Shown here piece by piece: positions 40,781 through 49,561 of a stretch of DNA of 64,000 bases. The translations under genes and the position numbers were made by a program. Source of the stretch: CAXBNB01 sp965267535. GTDB lineage: Bacteria; Bacteroidota; Bacteroidia; Cytophagales; Cyclobacteriaceae. Numbering within the stretch: position 1 is the first letter of the stretch; every line of letters starts with the position of its first letter. Location of the stretch: contig OZ254082.1 in the NCBI GenBank assembly GCA_965267535.1, positions 1,302,001 to 1,366,000 of the forward strand. Direction: 5' to 3'. Below the pieces are notes generated by a model, which did no database searches, was not told the DNA's origin, and saw only the letters and a list, made by a program, of their open reading frames with translations.

Positions 40781-43700
40781 ATGAAAAATGATTTTACAAA
40801 ACAATTCAACCGGCTAAACAGGCTTGTGTTGATGCTGGCAGGTATCGCACTCATGTCTGGTTCGGTGTATGCGCAAAGCAGAGTGCTGTCCGGCAAAGTG
40901 ACAGATGAAACAGGGCAGGGAATGCCGGGGGTCAACGTGGTGAAAAAAGGAACCGCTCTTGGCACCATATCCGATATAGAAGGGAGGTATACTATAGAGG
41001 TAGATGATGCTACTGTGCTTACCTTCAGTATGATAGGTTATATAACCCACGATGAGGAAGTAGGCAACAGAAGTGTGGTAGATATAAGCCTGCAGCCCGA
41101 CGTGCAACAGCTCGAAGAGGTGGTGGTAGTAGGCTATGGTACCGAAAAAAAACGAGACTTGACCGGATCGGTTGGACTGGCCAGTGTAGAAAATATGCAA
41201 AAAGCCCCGGTAGCATCTTTTGAAGAAGCCTTAGGAGGTAGGATAGCAGGAGTGCAGGTATCTTCTGCAGAAGGGCAGCCCGGTGACAATATGAATATAG
41301 TCATAAGAGGGCTCGGTTCTATTACGCAGGGTACTTCACCGTTATTTGTGATTGATGGTGTGCCCATAGAAAATCCACCCAGTGGCATTATTGATCAGAC
41401 CGATATCGAAACCATATCAGTACTGAAAGATGCCTCGGCGGCAGCCATCTACGGAGCACGTGGTGCCAATGGGGTAGTAATTATCACTACAAAATCTGGT
41501 AAAGAGGGAGCTACCCGTATTACATACGATACTTACATGGGAGTATCCAGCGTACGCAAACGGATGGATTTGCTATCGCCATACGAATTTGTGAAGCTTC
41601 AAAATGAACTCGCGCCAGAAACAGTGTCAACTACCTACCTGGCCGAAAAAACACTCGAGGATTACCGCAACGAAAATCCAACGGATTGGCAGGATGCCGT
41701 TTTTCAGGATGCAGGTATCAAGAGTCACAAGCTGTCATTGGATGGAGGCTCTAAAAAAAACACCCTTTATTCTATCAACCTATCCGCTTTCAATCAGGAA
41801 GGGGTAATTATCAACTCAGGTTTTGACCGATACATAGGCAAACTCAGGGTAGATCAGCGTGTAAACGACAAGCTCAAAGTGGGAATGTACGTAAACTACT
41901 CACGCACTAAACAATACGGAACCAGAACTTCTACTTCCGGTCATAATTTTAGCACGTATCTGCTACACTCAGTATTGGCTTACAGGCCGGTAGGTTACGA
42001 TGAAAACGTAAATCTGCTCGAAGAAGAAATAGACCCGGATATAGACCCGCTCAACAACTACCAGTTTAATCCGGTGTTGTCTGCACAGAATGAGCATAGA
42101 GAAACGACCAACAACAACATCATTCTCAATGGAAATGCAGAGTATACATTTATCGATGGACTGAAGTTGAGGGTGGATGCCGGCTATGTGTCTTTTGGAA
42201 GCAAACTGGAATCATTCAACAATTCACAAACACGCTACGGAAGCCCCAACAGTAGCCTGGGCAAAGGCCCGAACGGTTACATACGAAATACGACTACCGC
42301 GACCTGGAATACCCGGGCTTTCCTTACCTACGATGCGAAACTCACAGGAGGACACAAGCTACGAGTAATGGCAGGTTCGGAGTTGCAGGAAAGATCTTTT
42401 GACCAGTACCGGTTTTCAGCTACACAGGTAACCGTCGAAAACAACAATGTGAATGGATTGGATTCGGGAATTCCGGAGCTCATATCTACCAACGCCTCAC
42501 GATCCAGATTGCGATCGTACCTGGCCAGAGTCAACTATTCGTTTAAAAACCGCTATTTTGTTACGGCCAACCTGAGAAGAGACGGCTCATCCAAATTCTC
42601 GAGTGACAACCGATGGGGGCTTTTTCCCTCTGTAGCACTGGCGTGGCAAATGGGCGATGAGGCCTTTATGAAGAATATCAGTTTCATTGGAGATTTTAAA
42701 GTGCGTGCCAGCTGGGGGCAGTTGGGCAACAACCGCGTAAGCGATTTTGCATCCAGAGCATCTTTGGGGTATACCAATTTGAAATATGCTCCTACAGGAT
42801 TTCCGGTATATTATGCCTTTAATAATACTTTGCAATTGGGTGTAGTACCCAATTCACTCGAAAACCGCGACCTGAAATGGGAGATAGGTGAGGAAACAAA
42901 CCTGGGTGTGGATTTTGGTATTTTAGACAACCGCTTTGGCGTATCGATAGATGCCTATCGTAAAGAAACCAAAGACCTGCTACTCAATGCGCAACTGCCT
43001 ACTACTACCGGATACCGCAGTGCCTTCAAAAACATAGGGGCTATCGAAAACAAAGGACTGGAAATAACCCTAAGCTCAGTAAATGTAGATGTGAACGACT
43101 TTAAGTGGACTACCGATTTCAATATTTCGTTCAACAAAAATCAAGTTCTGGCATTAAATGAGGACCAGACAACATTGGCCACTACTGTGCCCTGGACCAA
43201 TCGTTTTTCAAATATATCCGGCTATGTAAGTAAAGTAGGCCAGCCTATTGGATTGATGTATGGATATGTATGGGATGGTATTTACCAATACGATGAATTC
43301 GATGAAGTGAGTGATGGGGTATATGTGCTCAAGCAGGACGTAGTTGACAATGGGCAGAGTAGAGGAACCATTCAGCCCGGTTTTGTAAAATACAAAGACA
43401 TCAACGGTGATGGAGTAGTAAACGATAACGATCGTACCGTCATAGGCGACCCTACGCCTAAGCACATGGGCGGACTTGCCAACAATTTCAGTTACAAAGG
43501 CATTTCGTTACACGTGTTTTTTCAGTGGTCGTATGGCAATGATATCATGAATGCCAACAGAATTTACCTGGAAGCACCTTACAGAAGAAATTCCAACATG
43601 TTTGCTACAGTAGCAGACAGGTGGACACCAGAAAACCCCAGCGAGACCATGTTTAGCAGTGCCCAACCCGAAGCAGGGTTGCAAAAGTATTCTTCCCGTA

Positions 43701-43954
43701 TCGTAGAGGATGGATCGTTTTTGCGTCTGAAAACTGTATCGGTTTCATATGATTTTCCGAAGCAGCTTATTTCTAAGCTAAGGTTAACAGGGGCAAGAGT
43801 GTATATGTCGGCTCAAAACCTGCACACCTGGACCAGCTACACAGGGTACGACCCGGAGGTGTCTGTGCGCAATTCTGCACTGACCAGAGGGTTCGATTTC
43901 TCGGCATACCCAAGGGCAAAGACCATGACCCTGGGTGTCAATATCACATTGTAA
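40781..43954 (+). CDS. SusC/RagA-family TonB-dependent importer of the glycosaminoglycan locus
   Basis: The 1057-residue product has a signal peptide (about 1-32), a carboxypeptidase-like domain (about 36-110; LSGKVTDETGQGMPGVNVV), a TonB box EEVVVVGYG (about 112-120), a plug (GGRIAGVQVSS, IVIRGLGSI, PLFVIDGVPIE, VLKDASAAAIYGARGANGVV) and a C-terminal barrel ending TLGVNITL. It imports oligosaccharides across the outer membrane with the SusD encoded 27 bp downstream. Its position after the HTCS and before GH88, sulfatase and PL8 genes points to unsaturated chondroitin or hyaluronan oligosaccharides as cargo. Confidence 0.97.
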   Translation: MKNDFTKQFNRLNRLVLMLAGIALMSGSVYAQSRVLSGKVTDETGQGMPGVNVVKKGTALGTISDIEGRYTIEVDDATVLTFSMIGYITHDEEVGNRSVVDISLQPDVQQLEEVVVVGYGTEKKRDLTGSVGLASVENMQKAPVASFEEALGGRIAGVQVSSAEGQPGDNMNIVIRGLGSITQGTSPLFVIDGVPIENPPSGIIDQTDIETISVLKDASAAAIYGARGANGVVIITTKSGKEGATRITYDTYMGVSSVRKRMDLLSPYEFVKLQNELAPETVSTTYLAEKTLEDYRNENPTDWQDAVFQDAGIKSHKLSLDGGSKKNTLYSINLSAFNQEGVIINSGFDRYIGKLRVDQRVNDKLKVGMYVNYSRTKQYGTRTSTSGHNFSTYLLHSVLAYRPVGYDENVNLLEEEIDPDIDPLNNYQFNPVLSAQNEHRETTNNNIILNGNAEYTFIDGLKLRVDAGYVSFGSKLESFNNSQTRYGSPNSSLGKGPNGYIRNTTTATWNTRAFLTYDAKLTGGHKLRVMAGSELQERSFDQYRFSATQVTVENNNVNGLDSGIPELISTNASRSRLRSYLARVNYSFKNRYFVTANLRRDGSSKFSSDNRWGLFPSVALAWQMGDEAFMKNISFIGDFKVRASWGQLGNNRVSDFASRASLGYTNLKYAPTGFPVYYAFNNTLQLGVVPNSLENRDLKWEIGEETNLGVDFGILDNRFGVSIDAYRKETKDLLLNAQLPTTTGYRSAFKNIGAIENKGLEITLSSVNVDVNDFKWTTDFNISFNKNQVLALNEDQTTLATTVPWTNRFSNISGYVSKVGQPIGLMYGYVWDGIYQYDEFDEVSDGVYVLKQDVVDNGQSRGTIQPGFVKYKDINGDGVVNDNDRTVIGDPTPKHMGGLANNFSYKGISLHVFFQWSYGNDIMNANRIYLEAPYRRNSNMFATVADRWTPENPSETMFSSAQPEAGLQKYSSRIVEDGSFLRLKTVSVSYDFPKQLISKLRLTGARVYMSAQNLHTWTSYTGYDPEVSVRNSALTRGFDFSAYPRAKTMTLGVNITL

Positions 43955-43981
43955 AATCGGTTGACTTAAAAACAACAAATC

Positions 43982-45532
43982 ATGAAGACAATAATAAAAT
44001 ACATAGGGATACTAGCCAGTGTACTGGTGTTGCAATCCTGCTCAGACTTTTTAGACTTAGAGCCTGAATCGGGTATCTCCCCGGGCAATTTCTTTCAGAG
44101 CGAGCAAGACGCCCGTATGGCACTGGCAGGGGTATACGATATACTGGGATATGAGCAAACCTACGGCGCTTACTTTTGGTATCAGTTTGGATTGGGTACC
44201 GATGTGTCTGTAGTCAACAGAAGCGCAGTATCCAGTGGAGTGCATGTAAACAACTACGATCCCGGACAGGCCGAATTGGGCAAGTCGTGGGAAGCTATCT
44301 ACGACGGAATAAACAGAGCCAATCTCTTTTTGGAAAATGTGCCCGATATAGATATGGATGAGGAGGAAAAAAGCAGAATGCTGGGAGAGGTACACTTTAT
44401 CCGGGGACTGCTCTACTTCAACCTGGTTAGGTTGTGGGGAGATGTGCCCTTGAAGACAGAGTCGACCAAGTCTATTGCCAACAATCAGGAAGAGCGTGTG
44501 GCCGCCAGGCAGATATACGATCAGGTGCTATCCGATATGGAAAAAGCCGAGCAAATGGTATATCCTGCATCCAGGTTTTCATCAGCCGAAAATGGCAGAG
44601 TATGCCAGGGAGCCGTGCAGGGTATGCTTGCGCGGGTCAACCTCACCATGGCAGGATACCCAATACAAGATCAGAGTCGCTTTGCACAGGCACTGGCATG
44701 GGCAGAAAAAGTGAAAAACTCGGGAGAACATCAGCTCAATTCAGATTATACTCAGGTGTTTAAAAACCTGACTCAGGATGTGTTTGATATGCAGGAAAGT
44801 ATGTTTGAGGTCGTTTTTTATGGCAATCGTGATGCAGATGCCGAATCCTGGAGATTTGGAGGAATCAACGGACTGGATTCCAGAAATGTAGATGCCGGGT
44901 TTTCGTATGCTTTTTTCAATGCTACAAAAAAACTCTACGACCTCTATGAGGATACCGATAGCCGCAGGGATTGGAATATAGCCACGTACAGAATTCTTTC
45001 CAACGGCAATAAAGTGTACTATACCGATACCGATTTGTTCAATCGCAAACCAGGCAAGTTTAGAAGAGAAACAGAGGCCGTAGATCCTAAAAACAAAAAC
45101 TTTACACCTACTAACTTTCCGGTGATGCGTTATGCCGATGTTTTGCTTATGCTGGCCGAAGCAGAAAACGAAATCAACGGACCTACTCAAAAAGCAGTGG
45201 ATGCACTAAACGAAGTGCGCCAGAGAGCTACAGGGGCCAGCGTGTACGACATTGCAGATTTTACAGGTAAAGACCATTTTAGAAATGTGATAATAGACGA
45301 GCGAGCCAGAGAGCTTTGCCATGAAGGTGAGCGCAAAATGGATCTTATTCGTTGGGGTAGTTATGTGTCTACCCTCAAAAACCTGGCTACCTCTATCAAG
45401 GCTGAATACCCGGGCAATCTGCAGTACATGGCCAGAGTAGGAGATAATGTGGAAAACAAGCATTTGCTACTGCCAATACCCTCAGTAGAATTGGAACTAA
45501 ATCCGGCATTGGGGCAAAACCCCGACTGGTAA
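43982..45532 (+). CDS. SusD/RagB-family lipoprotein of the glycosaminoglycan locus
   Basis: The 516-residue product has lipobox LQSC (Cys about 20) followed by SDFLDLEPES, the standard SusD N-terminus. TPR-type helices carry WEAIYDGINRANLFLENVPD and GEVHFIRGLLYFNLVRLWGD. The C-terminal signature has ALNEVRQRAT, IIDERARELCHEGERKMDLIRW and LLLPIPSVELELNP. It is the surface glycan-binding lid of the SusC encoded just upstream. Confidence 0.97.
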   Translation: MKTIIKYIGILASVLVLQSCSDFLDLEPESGISPGNFFQSEQDARMALAGVYDILGYEQTYGAYFWYQFGLGTDVSVVNRSAVSSGVHVNNYDPGQAELGKSWEAIYDGINRANLFLENVPDIDMDEEEKSRMLGEVHFIRGLLYFNLVRLWGDVPLKTESTKSIANNQEERVAARQIYDQVLSDMEKAEQMVYPASRFSSAENGRVCQGAVQGMLARVNLTMAGYPIQDQSRFAQALAWAEKVKNSGEHQLNSDYTQVFKNLTQDVFDMQESMFEVVFYGNRDADAESWRFGGINGLDSRNVDAGFSYAFFNATKKLYDLYEDTDSRRDWNIATYRILSNGNKVYYTDTDLFNRKPGKFRRETEAVDPKNKNFTPTNFPVMRYADVLLMLAEAENEINGPTQKAVDALNEVRQRATGASVYDIADFTGKDHFRNVIIDERARELCHEGERKMDLIRWGSYVSTLKNLATSIKAEYPGNLQYMARVGDNVENKHLLLPIPSVELELNPALGQNPDW

Positions 45533-45562
45533 TTAGTGAAACTTTAAACGACAATATATCAC

Positions 45563-46480
45563 ATGAAAAATATAGGAAAAATAGTAGCCTCAGTAGTAGT
45601 CACTGCCAACTTGATGGCATGTAGCAACCTGGAGGTGGAAAAGCCCGATTTTAGAGTTAAAGTAGCCAATACTTCAGTCATAGCAGGCGAGGAAGTAGTT
45701 TTTGAGGTAGACGGAGCGCCCGATTTTGTTACTTTTTTCTCAGGCGAAGAGGGAAGTCAGTACAAATACAAAGATCGTATCAATGCAGAGGGTACACCGC
45801 TTATGAATTTTAGCTCAGTAGGGCGCTACGGAGCTCAGGAAAATACGCTGAAAGTACTGGCATCCGTAGACTTCAACGGACAGGCAGATGCCGAAAGCCT
45901 GGAAGCAGCAACCTGGACAGATATCACATCCGATTTTTTTATCAACGGACAGGTAGAACCGGATCCCTCTAAGTGGACACTGGTAGATTCCGGGCAGGGA
46001 GATCTCTCAGCATTTATAGGAAAGCCTCTTTATATAGCCTTTCAATACAAGGGAACGGGCGGTACAACTCAGCGCACCTGGCGTATTGGCAATGATTTTA
46101 AGATTGTACTCAATACCACAGAGGGGCAGGTGATCAATGTAGCCGATATCAACAACCCCGGTTTTCAGACAGTAAACGTGTCTGGTGAAGATGGTAACAG
46201 AGGAAAGTGGCTATGGAAATCAACTTTTTGGCAAGTGCAGGGTGGCCCGGGAGCCGCTCCTGACAATGAAGACTGGCTTTTTACCGGCCCTATCAACCTG
46301 ACATCCGTATCGCCCGACAAAGGGCATTCGGAAAATGCCTACACTGACAAGGTAGACAAGGTTACTCATACGTATACCAGCCCGGGAACATATACGGCCA
46401 CTTTTGTAGGTACTAACGCTACGGTGGAGCAAAGCGAACAGACTGTAAAAGAAGTAACCATAGAAGTCTTAACCAACTAA
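45563..46480 (+). CDS. DUF5017-type surface lipoprotein
   Basis: The 305-residue product has lipobox LMAC (Cys about 20), then a DUF5017-like beta-sandwich domain: EVEKPDFRVKV, GEEVVFEVDGAPDFVTFFSG and later TDITSDFFINGQ with LYIAFQYKGT. The C-terminal region (about 265-305) has a PKD-like strand pattern, HTYTSPGTYTATFVG. Proteins of this kind follow SusCD in Bacteroidota loci and act as surface glycan-binding proteins. Here the ligand would be a glycosaminoglycan fragment, by context. Confidence 0.8.
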   Translation: MKNIGKIVASVVVTANLMACSNLEVEKPDFRVKVANTSVIAGEEVVFEVDGAPDFVTFFSGEEGSQYKYKDRINAEGTPLMNFSSVGRYGAQENTLKVLASVDFNGQADAESLEAATWTDITSDFFINGQVEPDPSKWTLVDSGQGDLSAFIGKPLYIAFQYKGTGGTTQRTWRIGNDFKIVLNTTEGQVINVADINNPGFQTVNVSGEDGNRGKWLWKSTFWQVQGGPGAAPDNEDWLFTGPINLTSVSPDKGHSENAYTDKVDKVTHTYTSPGTYTATFVGTNATVEQSEQTVKEVTIEVLTN

Positions 46481-46506
46481 CATTCTTTTTCAATCTGGCT
46501 TTTTTC

Positions 46507-46549
46507 AGAGGAAGTAGAAGGGGCTTGAAAATCCCTTTTGCTTTCCTCT
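46507..46549 (+). terminator. weak hairpin between DUF5017 and GH88 genes
   Basis: AGAGGAA (46507-46513) pairs with TTCCTCT (46543-46549), and AAGGG (46518-46522) with CCCTT (46533-46537), giving an interrupted stem with only TTTC-type sequence after it. It may terminate or attenuate transcription before the enzyme genes. Confidence 0.35.
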
Positions 46550-46592
46550 TTCAGGAAGACATACAATTTATTTTCTAACCACATAAAAACAC

Positions 46593-47843
46593 ATGAGTAC
46601 AAAAAGGAATTTTTGGCTAATGATACTCCTTTGCCTGATTTTAGGGCAGGGATGTCAGTTGAAAGGTAAAACCACTACCAGCGGAACTGTTACTGAAGCA
46701 GCCCCCCCTCTAAAGTTGACTTTCGATATCAATGAGCAGTTGGCTAAATGCGAGGAGCAGTTGAGTGCCTCGTTACCCAAAAACAACGATGTAAATTTTC
46801 ATCCACGGCTGGTGGAAACCGGTGAGCGCGAATGGAAAAAAAGGAAAAATCATATACTGAGCTGGACAGTAGGCTTTTACCCGGGTATACTTTGGTATAT
46901 GTATGATGCCACAGAAAATTCCGATTGGAAAGCGGCAGCAGCTAGGCGTACAGAAGCATTAGAACCGTATAAATTCAACAAAGAACATCACGATACCGGA
47001 TTTATGATGTACTGTAGCTACGGAAATGGCTACAGACTTACGGGCAACAAGGCATATAAGGAAGTATTGCTGGAATCGGCGGCATCACTGGCGTCCCGCT
47101 ACAACCCCAACGTGGGTACGATCAAGTCCTGGTCGAATAAAATGCACCCCCGGTGGAGTCAGCACATTACCATCATAGACAATATGCTCAACCTGGAACT
47201 GCTGTACTGGGCAGCTAAAAACGGCGGAGGTAGGGAATATTACAACATAGCGACCCGTCATGCCGAAACCACCATGAAAAACCATTTCAGACCGGATATG
47301 ACCTCATGGCATGTTATAGAATACGACAGCCTTACGGGCAATGTGCTCAACCGCCATACCAAGCAAGGCTATGCCGACGACAGCCGCTGGGCCAGGGGGC
47401 AGGCGTGGGGTATATATGGCTATACCATGGTATACCGCGAAACCGGCGATAAGAAGTTTTTAGACTTTGCCATGAAACTTACCGACAAGTATTTGACGAT
47501 GTTGCCGCAGGACTATGTACCTTATTGGGACTTTGATGCTCCTAATATTCCAGACGAAGAAAGAGACGCATCAGCAGCTGCAGTAGTAGCTTCGGGCCTT
47601 ATTGAATTGAGTACATTGATAGACGATAAGGCGTTGAGTACAAAATATTTCAATGCAGCCATCCGAATGCTTAATTCCCTTAGTTCAGACAGCTACTCAG
47701 GGTATGGGAAAAGTGATGCATTTTTATTACATTCCACAGGAGCAAAGCCACTAGGCCATGAGATTGACGTGGCATTGATTTATGCAGACTATTACTACAT
47801 TGAGGCATTGCTAAGATTGCAGGAGCTATTGCAAACGTCATGA
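46593..47843 (+). CDS. GH88 unsaturated glucuronyl hydrolase, lipoprotein
   Basis: The 416-residue product has a lipoprotein-type leader (Cys about 21, in LGQGCQLKG). It is a GH88 (alpha/alpha)6 barrel with SWTVGFYPGILWYMY, the catalytic Asp region EHHDTGFMMYCSYGNGYRLT, ITIIDNMLNLELLYW with the second catalytic Asp, and SRWARGQAWGIYGY. GH88 enzymes hydrate and cleave the 4,5-unsaturated uronic acid left by lyases such as PL8. This makes it the next step after the PL8 lyase of the same locus. Its 3' end reaches the following sulfatase gene, indicating co-translation. Confidence 0.95.
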   Translation: MSTKRNFWLMILLCLILGQGCQLKGKTTTSGTVTEAAPPLKLTFDINEQLAKCEEQLSASLPKNNDVNFHPRLVETGEREWKKRKNHILSWTVGFYPGILWYMYDATENSDWKAAAARRTEALEPYKFNKEHHDTGFMMYCSYGNGYRLTGNKAYKEVLLESAASLASRYNPNVGTIKSWSNKMHPRWSQHITIIDNMLNLELLYWAAKNGGGREYYNIATRHAETTMKNHFRPDMTSWHVIEYDSLTGNVLNRHTKQGYADDSRWARGQAWGIYGYTMVYRETGDKKFLDFAMKLTDKYLTMLPQDYVPYWDFDAPNIPDEERDASAAAVVASGLIELSTLIDDKALSTKYFNAAIRMLNSLSSDSYSGYGKSDAFLLHSTGAKPLGHEIDVALIYADYYYIEALLRLQELLQTS

Positions 47844-47860
47844 TCAAATCTTTTAAACAC

Positions 47861-49372
47861 ATGAATACAAGCAGCAGAAGAGACTTTATTAAGAAAGCCG
47901 GTAGTGTCGGGCTGGGGCTCAGTGTGCTTGGTAGTACTCAGCTAATGGGAGGTTGCCAATCGGCTAAGAAGCAGCCCAATATAGTATTCGTTTTTGCAGA
48001 TCAGCATAGAAAACACGCTATGGGTTTCGTGGGAGAGGAGCCGGTTATCACTCCTCACATAGATCGTTTTTCAGACCAGAGTGCCGTTATGAACAATGCC
48101 ATTAGTTCGTATTCTCTGTGCTCTCCGTTTCGTTCTACGCTCATGACAGGTCGCTTTCCATTGTCTACCGGCATAGTGACCAATACCAAGCCGGGCCTTA
48201 CCATGGAGCTGGATGAAAATGAGATCTGCTTGGGCGATGTGTGGAAAGCCAACAACTACCAGACCTGCTATATAGGCAAGTGGCACCTGGACGCCCCTGA
48301 GCTCACCAAAAAACAATCAACCCAAAGTGGAGCAGACGACTGGGATGCCTTTGTTCCACCCGGTCCCAGACGGCACGGTTTCGATCATTGGTATGCATAC
48401 AATGCCGCCGACTATCATTTTACACCCCACTACTGGCGAGATACACCCGAAAAGATAAAAGTAAACGAATGGTCGCCCACTCACGAAACCAGCGAGGCGA
48501 TTAGCTTTATCCGGCAGAGAGACAAAAGCAAGCCTTTTTCCCTGATCGTATCGTGGAATCCGCCCCACCCACCCTATGTAGCGCCCGAAGACTACAAAAA
48601 ACTATACAACAGAGAAAAGCTTTCCCTGAGGAAAAACGCTATAGGTAGTGGTAAAAATCACCGGAAGGGTAGGGATGTCATGCTGGAGTATTATGCAGCG
48701 GTATCCTCCTGCGATCATGAATTTGGCAGAATCCTGGATACCTTAAAGGAGGAAGGCATAGAAGACGATACCATAGTAGTGTACACAGCCGATCATGGAG
48801 AAATGCTGGGTTCGCATGATAAAATGTCGAAAAACATCTGGTATGAAGAATCCATCAATATACCGTTTATGATTCGCTGGCCGGGCAAGATAAAGCCCGG
48901 GAGTTACCAGTCTTTGTTTCCCAGCTACGATTTTATGCCCAGCCTGCTGGGAGTAATGGGGCTGTCCATACCCGATGGGGTAGAGGGCACAGACCGATCC
49001 GGCTTGTGGCTTAACGAGTCTGAACAGGCTGCTGCCCCCTCAGCCGTATTGCTGCAGCGGATAGGAGTGCCCAATGAGACCGCACCTGTAGCGCTGGGTC
49101 AGGATCCCTCTCCCTATGTAGTGTCTGCGTACCAATTGGGGCAGCAGGGAGTAGATTGGCGGCAAAACTGGTATAGAGGCATACGAACAGAAGATGCCAC
49201 CTATGTGGTGAGCAAAGGACAGGACATGAGCAAAACACGCATACTCCTGTACGACAACCGAAAAGATAAGTATCAACTTAACCCCAGGGAGCTGAAAGAA
49301 CACGCCGGTGAATACAAATCAGTATTACAACATTGGTTAGATAAATCAGGCGATGAATTTCGGTTGAGTTGA
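47861..49372 (+). CDS. formylglycine-dependent sulfatase (type I, Tat/lipoprotein leader)
   Basis: The 503-residue product starts MNTSSRRDFIKKAG, a twin-arginine signal with a lipobox-like GGC (about residue 33). Sulfatase motifs are ordered as expected: NIVFVFADQHRKHAMG, the CSPFR site with the formylglycine Cys at residue 87 in LCSPFRSTLMTGR, GKWHLD, and YTADHGEMLGSH with metal ligands. It removes sulfate esters, here probably from chondroitin-type disaccharides by context. Alternative start: ATG 47840 overlaps the GH88 stop as ATGA and would add 7 residues; I favour 47861 because the Tat motif is then at the normal distance. A sulfatase-maturating enzyme is not encoded in this window. Confidence 0.94.
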   Translation: MNTSSRRDFIKKAGSVGLGLSVLGSTQLMGGCQSAKKQPNIVFVFADQHRKHAMGFVGEEPVITPHIDRFSDQSAVMNNAISSYSLCSPFRSTLMTGRFPLSTGIVTNTKPGLTMELDENEICLGDVWKANNYQTCYIGKWHLDAPELTKKQSTQSGADDWDAFVPPGPRRHGFDHWYAYNAADYHFTPHYWRDTPEKIKVNEWSPTHETSEAISFIRQRDKSKPFSLIVSWNPPHPPYVAPEDYKKLYNREKLSLRKNAIGSGKNHRKGRDVMLEYYAAVSSCDHEFGRILDTLKEEGIEDDTIVVYTADHGEMLGSHDKMSKNIWYEESINIPFMIRWPGKIKPGSYQSLFPSYDFMPSLLGVMGLSIPDGVEGTDRSGLWLNESEQAAAPSAVLLQRIGVPNETAPVALGQDPSPYVVSAYQLGQQGVDWRQNWYRGIRTEDATYVVSKGQDMSKTRILLYDNRKDKYQLNPRELKEHAGEYKSVLQHWLDKSGDEFRLS

Positions 49373-49441
49373 AATGGCTATAATAAATATAGAAATGGTG
49401 CTTACAATCCCAGGGCAGTTTTTTTGATGATATAAATAATG

Positions 49442-49498
49442 CTGGCACGAGCTTTTGGCTCGTATCTATAGTGGATACGAGCCAAAAGCTCGTGCCAG
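49442..49498. repeat. 25-bp perfect inverted repeat of nested palindromes (REPIN-like element)
   Basis: Left arm 49442-49466 and right arm 49474-49498 are perfect reverse complements over 25 bp, with a 7-bp spacer TATAGTG. Each arm is itself a small hairpin: ACGAGC-TTTTG-GCTCGT and ACGAGC-CAAAA-GCTCGT. Two inverted REP-type hairpins with a short spacer match the structure of a REPIN. There is no T-run, so it is not a simple terminator. Confidence 0.8.
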
Positions 49499-49561
49499 TG
49501 CCATAGGATTTATTACAGGCATGCCAATTTGAGCATTGCCGGAATTGAAGTATAGAAATAG

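Noticed and set aside
49442..49498. The nested palindrome as an ordinary terminator for the sulfatase gene
   Set aside because: The perfect 25-bp arms are much longer than usual, each arm folds on itself, and no T-run follows.
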